Positions 21,489 through 32,561 of a stretch of 64,000 nucleotides of DNA are shown here, piece after piece. The stretch is from Anaeramoeba flamelloides. Lineage: Eukaryota; Metamonada; Anaeramoebidae. A model generated the notes under the pieces. That model was not told where the DNA came from, made no database searches, and was given only the letters and a program-made list of their open reading frames with translations. Position 1 is the first letter of the stretch. Every line of letters begins with the position of its first letter. The stretch lies in NCBI GenBank assembly GCA_027625915.1, contig JANTQA010000015.1, positions 6,105,001 through 6,169,000 of the forward strand, given 5' to 3'. Both the position numbers and the translations under genes were made by a program.

Positions 21489-22862
21489 TTAGAAGATTTT
21501 AGGAATAATTCTATATTGAACGTGTTTACAATATTGGATCCAATATTTTTTATATTTATTACTGCACCTTTCGTTGTCCCTTCTTTCTCTATGCAGCAAT
21601 AATACTGTTAAAAAGATGACATATATGTAAGGGAATAAATGTGAAAATAGGCCTGTCACTGACCATGCAAAAGCAAGGCAGATTTCGAAAAGGTAATTAA
21701 TATGTCTCGCCATTCCCCAAAATCCGCTGATCAATAGCATTCCCTTTTTGATTTGATTATTCTTATCTGTGTATTCTGTCTCAAGGATTTTAGGTTCCTT
21801 TCCAAATATTTTACATTTGCCTTTAGTTTTGCGGAAGATTTGTTTTTGTTGATCAGACCAGTAATTTAATAAAATGGAGCTGAGCCCGAATAACAAAATT
21901 GCCAAGGCCTTGGCAGATCCCAATTCGATTGGGCTTTGTACCAAAAATAGACTTGGGATTGTGTACATCAGAGGGAGGTAGGCAATGCACCCCCAGCAGA
22001 TATAGAACCCTGCACGATCTACCATGATATCGATGGTAAAAAAATAGCCTGATTCCCACCAAAAGAATTTGGTGATATATACAAGCTGGAGCACAACGGA
22101 AACGAGCATCGAGTCGGACAAATGGCCGTGGAGACTATATTGCGCGTCCAAATAAATAATATTGAGTAGCGCCCACAGGACCATGCCAATGCGGCAATTG
22201 ATATATTGCTTCAGATCGGTATTGAAGATTCTTGGGTGCAGCTCCATCCCCCAGTAATAGTCAAAGATGAAATTGCCATTTGATCCGTGGTCATTGCAAT
22301 TTGGGTTGAACCTTCCTTTCAAATAGAAAAATAAGCAAAATGATAAGCCGATGATCGAAAGCGTGGCAAGAATCTCTCCAAAATGGTGGTAGATGTCAAC
22401 GGGCCTGAATAGTTTTAAAACATACGCAGAGATCAAATAGACAAGAATGGAGACAAAGTATGACAAAAAGCCGTTGTCTTTGTAGATCCCCTGTGCGTTG
22501 TTGCGTGTCAGTGGGCCCTTGATTGTCTTTCCTGGCACGAGATGCAAAATGATGAACTGTATTACAAAATAGGAGGCAATTATAGCAAGTACAAAGGGCC
22601 TAAATGTAAAATTCTTAAGGAATTGTTGGCTCACTGTTTGGAAAAGATCTTCTTTGGGGATTTGCGAGAGATCACCAAAATATTTCAGAAAGGAATTTTG
22701 ATAATTGTAATGCACTTCCCAGAGGAATAGAACAGCGAATGGGGAGAAGAGTACGATTGGGATGATTTTTAAGGTTTTTAGCAATGTTGCTTGGTTTTTC
22801 CTTGCATGGCTTGGTTGTTTTTTCTTTGGTTGGCTTTGGGTAGCCTTTTTGTTTTTACTCAT
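21489..22862 (-). CDS. DHCR7: Delta-7 sterol reductase (7-dehydrocholesterol reductase, DWF5 type)
   Basis: This enzyme reduces the C7-C8 double bond of sterols with NADPH in the endoplasmic reticulum membrane, the last or near-last step of cholesterol-type and plant-type sterol synthesis. The protein has 457 residues, close to animal and plant DHCR7, and many hydrophobic segments. Family signatures are clear: LVPGKTIKGP near residue 110, then FDYYWGMELHPR, then FFWWE and DRAGFYICWGC. SGFWGMARH.NY lies at about 379-389, followed by HRERRD..RC and a KY..YW..YC..V.YRIIPKIF terminus. These resemble plant and animal DHCR7 more than the C14 reductases or fungal ERG4. It reads as one exon from ATG at 22860-22862 to TAA at 21489-21491. 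The start is supported by a basic, polar N-terminus ahead of the first membrane segment. A 13-bp tandem repeat lies 46 bp upstream. Confidence 0.95.
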   Translation of the reverse strand: MSKNKKATQSQPKKKQPSHARKNQATLLKTLKIIPIVLFSPFAVLFLWEVHYNYQNSFLKYFGDLSQIPKEDLFQTVSQQFLKNFTFRPFVLAIIASYFVIQFIILHLVPGKTIKGPLTRNNAQGIYKDNGFLSYFVSILVYLISAYVLKLFRPVDIYHHFGEILATLSIIGLSFCLFFYLKGRFNPNCNDHGSNGNFIFDYYWGMELHPRIFNTDLKQYINCRIGMVLWALLNIIYLDAQYSLHGHLSDSMLVSVVLQLVYITKFFWWESGYFFTIDIMVDRAGFYICWGCIAYLPLMYTIPSLFLVQSPIELGSAKALAILLFGLSSILLNYWSDQQKQIFRKTKGKCKIFGKEPKILETEYTDKNNQIKKGMLLISGFWGMARHINYLFEICLAFAWSVTGLFSHLFPYIYVIFLTVLLLHRERRDNERCSNKYKKYWIQYCKHVQYRIIPKIF

Positions 22863-22907
22863 TCGGAAAAAAATAAAAAAAAAAAAATAGAGATTGGGAA
22901 ATAATAA

Positions 22908-22972
22908 TTTTTCTATAAAGTTTTTCTATAAAGTTTTTCTCTAAAGTTTTTCTATAAAGTTTTTCTATAAAG
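22908..22972. repeat. Five tandem copies of a 13-bp unit upstream of DHCR7
   Basis: The unit on the + strand is TTTTTCTATAAAG, repeated five times with one substitution (third unit has TCTAAAG). On the gene's strand it reads CTTTATAGAAAAA and lies 46-110 bp upstream of the DHCR7 start codon. It may be a regulatory array or a simple tandem expansion. The position is seen; any regulatory role is inference. Confidence 0.85.
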
Positions 22973-24409
22973 TTTTTCTTTTTGAGAAGATTCTGACAAA
23001 TTCGTAGACAGTATTTTCTTTGACCCCACGTGCCCTATTTTTAAATTCTCTGAGGATTTGTGAATTGGAACAATCTATCAAGACTTGTCATTATTCAGAA
23101 AATAATGTAAATATTTCTGGTCAAAATTTGGCAGTTTTCCCCTGGTGTCCAATAAAGAGATTCTCAAGAGTTTTTGTGACAAATAGATTCTAAAACGTTG
23201 ACAAAACTTTGGTTTTCAAAAAGCTGTTATCTGACTATTTGACCTTGAGTTTTGGTTGAATTGGACTTGGTTGTATTTTCATCCTTTCTGATATTAAAAG
23301 TGAAAAAAAGTTTTTTGTAAAAGGTTGAATTCTTGAATTAATTCTTGAGTGCAGTTTCACCTTTAAACCAGAGCCTTGGTTTTTTCAATAATGTTTAGTT
23401 CGGGTTTTTTTCGAGAAATAGGAAATATCTTCCTTTGTTACCTCTAAAACCAAAAAGTGTCTGAATAAACGACCAGGTATTATTTAGGACTTAAAGTCAG
23501 GCTAAAGTGGAAAAATATTTAAAATTAACAATTCATAAAATGTTCAAAAAAATTCAATTTTATTTTATTTTTCTCAATTTCGACTCAAATTTTTGAAAAG
23601 ATTATAAAGTCAAGAAAGTTTTCATTTAAAATTGTATATTTTTAAAAGAGAAAAGGAATCAAAATCTTGAATTAATAGTTTTTGTTTTACTTATTTTATG
23701 TAACAAATTGATTTTTCTGATTATTTTTATAGTCTCTGTGTATGGTATGGAAAAGAAAAATTCGATTTTGTAGATGTTAAATCGAATTACTGTCTGTGTT
23801 CTTGTCTTTAAAAGATAACTTTGAACAAAATATTAAATACCAAATTTCGTTAAAATTAGTTTTGATGACACATCTTTTTGAAGCAAAATTTTTATTTTTT
23901 TGTTATTCAATTATGGCAATAGAAAATCATGAAAGACAACTTGATCGTTTCAGAATGAAAAAAGTGGCAAAAATATGAATTTTTCAAGAAATCGATTTTC
24001 CCTAAAAAAAAGTCAATAGGTTTGTCGTAATGAAACAGTGAAAAGAAAAACTGGTATTGAGTGAACGCTGTACTCAATTTGTTTCTTGATTTACTTATCA
24101 TTTGGTTTTTGAGTGTAACAAGAGCACTCTACAGATAGAGATAGTTCTAATGAGAAAAAATATACACTTTTTTTTACTCTTTTAATTTTTGCAAAGTTTG
24201 ATTTCGAACAATTAATTGGTAATTAAAAATCTCTGATTATTTGTTGAGTACTTTCAAGAACTGTCGATATTTGGCAAACGAAAATTATAAAAGTAAGAAA
24301 TAATTCAAAATGTTTCAACCAATCGTTTTCCTATTTAAATTTGAAAATGCTTTTTGTTTTCTTGAATTAGTCTCCTCAACAAATCTTTTCATAATACTTG
24401 TTGCAAATA

Positions 24410-24889
24410 CTGTGGTGTAACTAACCCTTGTTTTTTATTTTAACCCATTACGAAAATTTAACTCATGCAAAAAATATTGGCTGACTCTAGAAATAAAAGA
24501 AACAAATAAATGGGGTGGTAACAGTATATAAACAAGAAATAGGGTTCTTTAACTAAATTTTAAAAAAGAATTATGAAGATACTGGAAGAATAAAATGTAA
24601 TTTTTTGATATAAAAAAATGAGCAAAATTTCATTTTTTAAATTTTTATCAAAAAAAATCATTTATTCTCTCAAATTTTGTCAATATGATGAAATTTTTGA
24701 AACAAAATCATTAAATATAATTCAACCATTTCGATTAATCAAAGATCTAACCTCTAAAGTCAATTTGAATCTGAACCAAGAATCTATAAGTGATTTCTGG
24801 TCTTCCAATACCCAAGTCTGAAAAAAAAACATGAGTTAAATTTTAGTAATGGGTTTACAGGGTGTCAACATGGGTTATTTACACCACTG
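24410..24889. mobile_element. ~480-bp TA-flanked MITE, copy 1
   Basis: Flanked by TA at 24408-24409 and 24890-24891. The left end reads CTGTGGTGTAACTAACCC and the right end GGGTTATTTACACCACTG. A second inverted block, TAACCCATTAC.AAAATTTAACTC, pairs with its complement near 24830. The interior is not inverted and contains a 67-codon open stretch (24618-24821) that is not kept in the other copy. The ends and TA flanks point to a Tc1/mariner-related non-autonomous element. Confidence 0.8.
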
Positions 24890-25369
24890 TACAAACAATT
24901 TTTACCACATTTATAACCAAAAAAAAAGAAGAAAAAAACTGATTACTTTGAAATAACCAGAGTTATCTTTGAAAAACGCTTCAGTGGTATATTCTTATTT
25001 TTTATGGTTTGATCCGTTTTCCCAATTTTCCAAAATTTACAAATACTATTTTTAATTCATTTCCAAAATAATTATTACTTTTCAATTTTACATTTAGAAA
25101 CCATCAATACTTTTTAAAATCTTTTTTCAGGTTTTAATTGTTTGTCTCATTAAAGTCTTTATCTAAATTGAAAATTTTTACAACTTGTGTTTTTTGATGT
25201 CGATGCTTTGTGGTAAAAACATTGAAATAGTTATCAAAAGCTCCCTTGAAAGATTTCCATAATCTCTGTTAAATTTGTTCACTTTGGTTTTTTTTTTTAC
25301 AAAAATTGTAAATTTTTATAATTCCAATTTTTACAATTTTTACCTTTCTTTGATCCAACAAAAAATTAT

Positions 25370-26470
25370 AATTTTGCTAATTCCAGACTTTCCATTTAAA
25401 ATCTATAAACACAAAATAATTCCTATAAGCTGTTCTAAATATATTTTTTAGTCCCGTTGAAGAGTTTAATAAGATTTAAAATTTGAACTCGATACTTGAA
25501 AATCACACAGAGCTGTTTATTTAAAAAAATTTCCATTCACAGATCTCAACTAAAATTCATAATAAATGTTCCAATTTTTTTTATATTTTTATTACTTTTT
25601 TTTATTTTATTTTTAGACGAAAAACAAAAATTTCAAGTGGATAGTAAGGAAAAAAATATAGGACATGAAAATAATCCACGGCCGAGATTTTTAATTGAAT
25701 ATTAGTAAAATTGTTGTTTAATTTCATTTATTTAGAATCAAATCCCTTTTTATAAATAACCAAATTTTTTATGAAACAAGCAATAAACCTACCTAAAGTA
25801 TATAAAAGTAGGGTTGCTCTAGAATACTCGAGTAATTGTTTGATAGCATAAATTGATCAAATTTATTTGAAAAACGATCAAGTTTTATGGAGGTTTACTA
25901 TGAGTTTGTAAAATGATAATTTTTTATTCTTTTTTTTTGAGTGTTAGAATGATGTTTTGAACAAGTGTGATTTCATTAATCACCATTTGAACAAGTGAGT
26001 GAGTTTTAATTTTAAAAGATTGATTCTTAAAAAAAGGATTGGATTTCAAATAAAAGAAATTACAAAACAAGTTTCCTAACTATTCACAATTAAAAATATT
26101 TTCCGGGATTATTTTCATTTTCGTGATTTTTTTCATTTCTTTATAGAAATAAATATTAAAATGATAATTTTTATTATTATCATAGATAACTTCAATTTAT
26201 AAAAATATTTGTTTACAAGATTTTATTTTTAATGGACCAATGAATATGGAATGAAGTTTATATAAAAAATTTTTTTTTGTTTTAAGTTTGATTTTAGCTT
26301 GTTAATTAATTATTTTTTTTATCCAATTTCTCCAGAATGAAAATTCTTTTTAGAGAAGTGAAAGTAAAATAACTTAATAACCCAAACACTTCCATGGGGT
26401 GGAAACAAATGCATTGGCCTAAGAAAACAAAATAATATTTCAATAAGAGGTATAAAAAATATGGGAAGTC
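25370..26470. repeat. Old dispersed repeat related to 34440-35640 and 38330-38640
   Basis: Three blocks recur elsewhere. AATAATTCCTATAAGCTGTTC (25421) matches near 38345. The AGTAAGGAAAAAAATA...ATTGTTGTTTAATT block (25640-25720) matches 34640-34720. TTCTCCAGAATGAAAATTCT (26328) matches near 38568. The copies are divergent and partly rearranged. No coding function is recognised. Confidence 0.5.
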
Positions 26471-27469
26471 AAGTACTTTTTAAAAATGTTAATGATCCAC
26501 TTTATTAAAAAATTTAAACTTTACAAAAAATAGACTTAACTTTATTAAAATAAATATAAGGAAGAAAAATTGTTATATGCAAGGAATTTTAAAAAAAAAT
26601 AATTTTAAAAAGAAAAATACCAAATTATATAATATACCAATTGAAAAAATATACTTATTTTCAAAAAAAAAAATTATAATAATTATTTTTTACGTGGAAA
26701 AAAAAATAATTGCCATTAAGAAGTATTCAAAAAGTGATTAAAAAAACGATTTGTGATTAGTTACCAAATTATCAAATTAGCCCCTTTCAACATTTTTTAG
26801 CTATAATTCATAAACGTTTTCTATCGGAATTTTTACAATAATATTAGAAGCAACATTTTTAGAATAAATTCTTTTTGTTTTATAAAAAAGTATGAGAAAA
26901 ATCTCCAAATCCATAAATTTAAAAATATTTACAAATAAAACTTTTAAAACCATGGAAATTCAACTTAAAACCCTAATAAAAATCTTTTAACTTAGTTATT
27001 TAAATTAGTAATTATACAAAGATCTTTATTATCGTAGTGACCTAGTAACCAACTTAATATTACAAGTATCAAAATATTTTTATATTGTTTCTTAAAATTA
27101 ATAAATATTTTCAAACAAATAAAAATAATCAAGATTAATATTTATAATAAAAAAACCATATGTTCTCAAACACACCCTTTAAATAACATTTCTTTATATA
27201 CACTGAAAATAATAAGTAAAATACCATACTTTATGGAATCTTATTTCTAATAAAAAAGTAAAATCCTATTAAGACACTGTTTTATTTTAATTTTTTAGAT
27301 ATTCATGTTTTTGATTATATAAAAAAAATAGATTTTTTCAGCCAATCTAAAAAATTTAGAAATTTGCATCCATTTTTTTGAAATCAAATTTCATATCTGT
27401 ATAATATAAAACTAAAATAATATTGAAATATTCTTATGTATTACACATTTATTTCTTGAAAATAAACCC

Positions 27470-27740
27470 CATTCCAAAAATTTGGATATACCCAAAATCA
27501 ACAATAGGCAAAAAAAAAACTCAATTTATTAGATTTTTTACCAAACATAATTTTAAAGCACATTCAAGAGTAGTTTTCTTAATTTTTAACTAAATAAAAA
27601 AGGAAAAATATTGAACTCAAAAAAAAAAAAATTGGTGTGTCCAAAATAACGAATCGAGTGAATAAAAAATGTATTGGTAAATTTGTTAAAATTACACCTA
27701 CAATTGTTGATCGATCAAATGATAAGATACCATTACCAAT
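27470..27740 (+). repeat. Coding-like dispersed repeat, related to 41040-41390
   Basis: One frame near 27640-27760 reads KITNRVNKKCIGKFVKI.P followed by IVDRSNDKIPLPIVCDFSI and a stop. The related stretch near 41250-41390 keeps TGATCAAATG.TTAGATAAT-like text but not the frame. The protein is not recognised. It is probably a relic of a duplicated gene or transposon. Confidence 0.4.
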
Positions 27741-28787
27741 TGTATGTGATTTTTCTATTTAACAAACCCAACACTAATCTTCTATAAATCATTGGGGAAA
27801 ATTTCGAGATCTAACGAAACAGATTACATAACTGCAAAAAAAGGCTATGGAAACAAAATAAAAATGACTAAAAATGAAATAGTGTGTAAAATCATCAATT
27901 ATTTACAAATTGAATGTAATTTATGGTATTTTTATTCTGTAAACTGTTTAAACTATATCAAAATTTTTGTAATTAAGTTAAACTTTCTATGATTTTTGTT
28001 TTATATTGAATAGTTTTGATTTTTAAAAAAAAATTCTTTTCAATTTTTAATTATTATAATTCCAATTCAAATTCCAACAGATAAAATTAGGTATGGTGTA
28101 TCGATGGTTAAATAAATGAAAATTTGTACTATTTTAACTAAAATTCATCATTTGGATTCAGATATATTTCTTTTTTATTTTTTTTTTATTGTACTTTCAT
28201 ATGATATAAAAGTTGAATTTGTATTTAGTCAAATGAAAAAAACCAAAACAAATTTCATATTCCAATTTTTTTAACATTTTTCATTAAGTTGACTTGAAAA
28301 GTTTTTCCAAAATTTCAAATCATATTTGGAATTGAAAAATATCGTGAATTTTGAAATTAGAGTTACTTAATTCAAAAATATTTTGGAGAAAACTTATATT
28401 AGAAAAAATCCAATTTTAATCATAACAATTAAAACACACTATATATTATGAAAATTTGCAAATTGGTTGAAAAACGATATGATTAGAACCCATCCTTAAG
28501 AAAATAGATGATATTTTTCAATCTACACAACCACTCAATTTTTATGGTCGACCAAAAGAAGTATCTAAAGAAGAATATATATATATATATTAATATTTCT
28601 GACAAAAAAAATTATTCATTATTTAATTATTAGGAAAAAGGTATTTGATGGAGCAAAAAACCCTTTTACAATGGAAGAAATAAAATGAATTTAAATATTT
28701 TCTTTATCATAAAAAATGAAAAAAAAAAAAAAAAATGATTGTACATATAAAATTTACTTGTCTGGGTTTCTTAGTTGATAATATTAT

Positions 28788-29040
28788 TTGAGAACTTACA
28801 TTTACAAAAATTTACAATATACAAAACCCAATAAGAAAATATTTAATTTTTCTTCCTATAAAAAAGATAGATTAATTTTTCTGAAAAAGTTAAAAGAATT
28901 AAATTTTAATGAAATAATTTTAAATTATGATAGCTTTAAATTATTTTCACTAATTAATAATCGTGAAATCTATGATTTTACGCTTAAATTTCTGAAAGGG
29001 AATTTAAGTAAAAGGGCACTTAGAGTGTAATCTACACTTC
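28788..29040 (+). repeat. Coding-like dispersed repeat, open copy
   Basis: An 80-codon open frame (28788-29030) has plausible composition, but the second copy (inverted, 19105-19320) has lost the frame. No family is recognised. It is best treated as a repeat that once coded, rather than a gene. Confidence 0.45.
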
Positions 29041-29528
29041 CTCCTCAATAAAAAAAAAAAAATATTTAATTTTTATTGTATCATGTGAAAAAATAAAACC
29101 ACATTTATTTAAATTTCAAAAATTTAAGAAATAATTGACAATAGAACAAAAGATCAAATTTATTTGGATCTATCTCTAACGATTCAATATTTAATTTTGT
29201 TTTCTTGTTTGTTTCAATAAAGATTAAATTCTCATATTTTTTTAAGATCATAAAAAACTCTCAGAAATTACTAAAAGTAAGATTTATTCAAAAATTAAAT
29301 GTTTATTCAAAATTTTCTTTCTTTTTTTGTTCTAAAAATATAAACAAAAAAGGATCAACTTGACTGAAAATATAATTTGGAAAAAATGAACTTATCTCAA
29401 AAAAGATAACTCATTTCTCTCAAGTTAATAAAGGGTTTTTTTTTTCATGTTTAATTGAATTTTGAGAAACCAATTACTCTATTAACTTTGAAAAAAAAAA
29501 AAACAAATAAGTTTCATAAATCCCTTAA

Positions 29529-30076
29529 GGTTTACAATCTCTGAAATTTGAAAAAAGATTATTTTACGTAGGGTGTAGTGACTAGTTAATTTGGTTTTTC
29601 GCTTATCGATCTTGGATTTGATATGGGCTTTAAAAGTGGTTCAAAACGGCAATTTTTGACAATTTATTTTTTTTTTTCCGAAATCTGAATTGAAGAGTGT
29701 AGGATTAATAGACTGGTAGGTGTTCAAGAATAAATTTAAATTTTTGTCTTTTAGAAGAAAATTTTTAAAAACTTTTTTGTCAATTAACTTGATGAAAAAA
29801 ATTTTGTTTTTAAAAGCACCTAATAAAACCAAACCTAATTAAAAATTTCAACCAACAACACAAATCACATTTTTTTATAACTTAAGTTCCATCCATTTAA
29901 TCTTACACTCTTCAATTCAGATTTCAAAAAGAAAAAAAATAATTGTCAAAAATTGTCGTTTTGAAACACTATTAAAGCCCATCCAAAGTACAAGATCGAT
30001 CAGACAAGAACCAAATTAACAAGTCACTACACCCTACGTAAAATAATCTTTTTTCAAATTTCAGGGATTGTCAACC
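29529..30076. mobile_element. Long-armed foldback element with TTAA flanks, copy 1
   Basis: The left arm starts GGTTTACAATCTCTGAAATT and runs about 190 bp. The right arm is its inverse, ending AATTTCAGGGATTGTCAACC. TTAA lies immediately outside both ends (29525-29528 and 30077-30080). The arms share ACGTAGGGTGTAGTGACT, GATCGATC-type and TGAAGAGTGTA blocks. The centre (~29715-29880) is unpaired. TTAA target duplication is the mark of piggyBac-type transposition. There is no transposase, so it is non-autonomous. Confidence 0.8.
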
Positions 30077-30328
30077 TTAATGTAATAAATTCTTATAAGC
30101 TTAACCTCATCACGAAAATCAGAAAAACAAAACCAATCAACATAAAAACAGCAGAAATGTGATCAAATAACCAAAAACATAACAATTAAGGAAAAAATCA
30201 GAAAATAAATTTATTTTTTTGTAATCAACTTTATTATTCTTTTTTCTTTTTTAATTTTTCTTGATCTCTGCGAGCTTTTCCAAAAAACCAAACACAAAAG
30301 AACAGAGACAAAAATTAAGAACCAACTT

Positions 30329-31873
30329 ATGATAAGCTCACCTTCTTTCGACAAATTTCTGCTTACACAATTATCAACACCACCATATTTTACAATTTTT
30401 TCAAATCTGCTGCCAAGTGATGTTGTAAGTCTCTCGATCTTGACCTATAACAATGAGTCTGATTTACAAGAGTACCATAGTTTAATCACAAGGCCAAGAA
30501 GGCAAAACCAAGACGACGAAGAGTTTGATGATCTTTATGGCTATGATTCTTTAACACCTGGCACCTCAAGTGATTCTGATCTTGAAAATCGGATTGACAT
30601 TGACGTGGAAAATTCCAACGAGCACACAGACAGCAAAAATCCAAAAGACGACAATTACAATCCTAACCACATCACCGAGTTCAATAGTGACAAAGAAGAA
30701 TTGAATACACGACTAATTTATGAAAGAGCCCTCAGGAGATTAAAAAGATCGCTTCTACATAGCACAAAGAAGTGCGAGTTGCTAAATAAGCAAATCGATG
30801 AAGAAGCCAAGATCCATCAAAGGCAGGTCGACGAGTATGAGTTGGATGTTGACGAAACAACAACGCGTTTGAATGAATTGACCGAGACCTACGATCAAGA
30901 AACACGCAAAAGTGTCTCTGAAATCAGGATTTTAACCCAGTCCGTCGTTCGAAAAGAATCCGAAATTAAATCCCTGAAAGAAGAAATCCAAGACACGCAC
31001 ACAAAGGTGAAAAGCGGGGAGCAGAGGCTCGAGTATGAATTGCTGCTCTTGCAAAAGGAACTGGTGACCGTGAATAGCAAGTGTAGCTCGCTGCAGTTAA
31101 GACACCAAAGCCTGTCCCAAAAGGTGACCACGACATGCATCGCGTTTGCAAACGAGCTTGACGAATACCAAAACACGATCATGAATTTGTCCCAAATGCA
31201 GCAGTCCTCAAAAAAAAAATGGTCAATGTCGATCGATAATAGGACAAATTTCGGTCTTGAATTGGAAAAAATGAAAGAAGAATTCAGGACCCAAAGGAAA
31301 AGCGTACAAGAAATGGAATTGTCTTATAATAACATCTCGAGGCTCATGAACAATAAAATAAATAAAATAAATAAATTGGAAAATGAATTCCAAGAAAAGC
31401 AAAAACTGGAAAAAGAAGCCCAAAACAAGATCCTAAATTTGGAAACAAAATTGAAAAAAGAAAAAGATTTAAATATCCAACTGCTGGTGACAACCCAAAG
31501 CTCGGATTTGACAGACGTCGAATACGAAAAAGAGCAGTTGAAATTGAAAATTAAAAAAAGGAAAATGGAGGCGCAGATATTAGAGACTGAGCGCGACCAG
31601 CTATTGTTACAATTTAAACTGAAAAGGCCCTTCATAGACAAAATTTCTTGGTCGGACCAAATCCAAATTAAAACCATTGCAGACCAATTAACCTCAAAAC
31701 TTGAAAAATTTAAAAAAAAAAGCTCTTTAATCGAAAGAGAAACCCAATTGAAAATTGGTGATTTTAAAACAAATAGCCTCCCAAATGAATGGGAAACAAT
31801 GATACAAGATTATAAAGATGAAAATAGCCAAATAATCGATGAATTGGAACGTTTGGAATCTTTAATATTTTAG
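30329..31873 (+). CDS. Coiled-coil protein, paralogue of the gene at the left edge
   Basis: A complete 514-residue protein from ATG at 30329 to TAG at 31871-31873. Residues 1-70 are mixed and partly hydrophobic. Residues 70-125 are acidic and Asn/Ser-rich, probably disordered. From about 130 to the end it is nearly continuous coiled coil. The C-terminal 230 residues are homologous to the partial protein at 2-799, including YNNISRLMNNK near residue 331, KLKKEK, LTSKL and the LESLIF end. That shows the C-terminal half of both is conserved and probably the functional part. No catalytic or membrane motif is present. I do not recognise a named family. Codon use is less AT-biased at 30700-31200 than in the flanks, as expected for a real gene. 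Confidence 0.9.
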   Translation: MISSPSFDKFLLTQLSTPPYFTIFSNLLPSDVVSLSILTYNNESDLQEYHSLITRPRRQNQDDEEFDDLYGYDSLTPGTSSDSDLENRIDIDVENSNEHTDSKNPKDDNYNPNHITEFNSDKEELNTRLIYERALRRLKRSLLHSTKKCELLNKQIDEEAKIHQRQVDEYELDVDETTTRLNELTETYDQETRKSVSEIRILTQSVVRKESEIKSLKEEIQDTHTKVKSGEQRLEYELLLLQKELVTVNSKCSSLQLRHQSLSQKVTTTCIAFANELDEYQNTIMNLSQMQQSSKKKWSMSIDNRTNFGLELEKMKEEFRTQRKSVQEMELSYNNISRLMNNKINKINKLENEFQEKQKLEKEAQNKILNLETKLKKEKDLNIQLLVTTQSSDLTDVEYEKEQLKLKIKKRKMEAQILETERDQLLLQFKLKRPFIDKISWSDQIQIKTIADQLTSKLEKFKKKSSLIERETQLKIGDFKTNSLPNEWETMIQDYKDENSQIIDELERLESLIF

Positions 31874-32402
31874 CAATTAGAAATATTATCTTTTGAATTC
31901 TATAATTATTGTTTTGTTTTGTTTTGTTTTGTATTGTTTTAATTTTGCAATATTTACCATTTTTAATTTAAATTTCAAAATATATAAATAAAAAAAAAAA
32001 AAAAAAAAAAAATATTATTTTTCAATTTTTTTGTGAAATAAAATAAAATATTTGAAATATTTCAGAATATTTTCAAAAAATTGAATTTTCTTAAAATTTT
32101 TTTAATTGATATTTTGAAAAATGTTTTTTATAAAAAGAAAACTTTATTGAGTATTGGTAATGATCATTGTTTGGATTTACTATTAGAAGAATTAAAAAAA
32201 AAAATAATGCAATTGAATATTATTGGCATAAATATTTTTTTTTTAAAATTTTCATTTTTTAATTTATTTATTTAGAGAAAGGTGTAAGTAAAGAAAATTT
32301 ATCAATTATCAAAAAAGACAAATAGAAAAATAATTAAAATTTAGACATAAAATAATACTATCATTTTCATGGCCAAATAGAAACGATCCACTGTTGTTAG
32401 TT

Positions 32403-32468
32403 ATTCCAGGCTATCAAAGAATTGAATAAAATGCTTGATTTTACTAAATTCTTTTTAATTCTGGAAAA
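32403..32468. repeat. Short hairpin family, copy 7
   Basis: The left arm reads ATTCCAGGCTATCAAAGAAT then TGAATAAAAT. The right arm reads GATTTTACTAAATTCTTTTT then AATTCTGGAAA. Same outline as the copies at 1.2-3.3 kb and 19.6 kb. Confidence 0.65.
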
Positions 32469-32561
32469 ATGCTGTTAGGATTTTTTGAATTTTAGATTTG
32501 AAATTTAAAGAAAATTTCAATTTTTTTTTTTATTTCTTAAATAAAAAAAAAAACACCATTA

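Larger units (their letters stand above)
22863..30328. other. Long intergenic stretch with several repeats
   Basis: No gene is firmly supported over 7.5 kb. From left to right it holds the 13-bp tandem repeat, a slightly less AT-rich stretch at 22980-24400 with short coding-like fragments on both strands, a ~480-bp MITE, an old dispersed repeat at 25370-26470, another at 27470-27740, a coding-like repeat at 28788-29040, and a long-armed TTAA-flanked foldback ending about 250 bp before the next gene. Confidence 0.7.
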
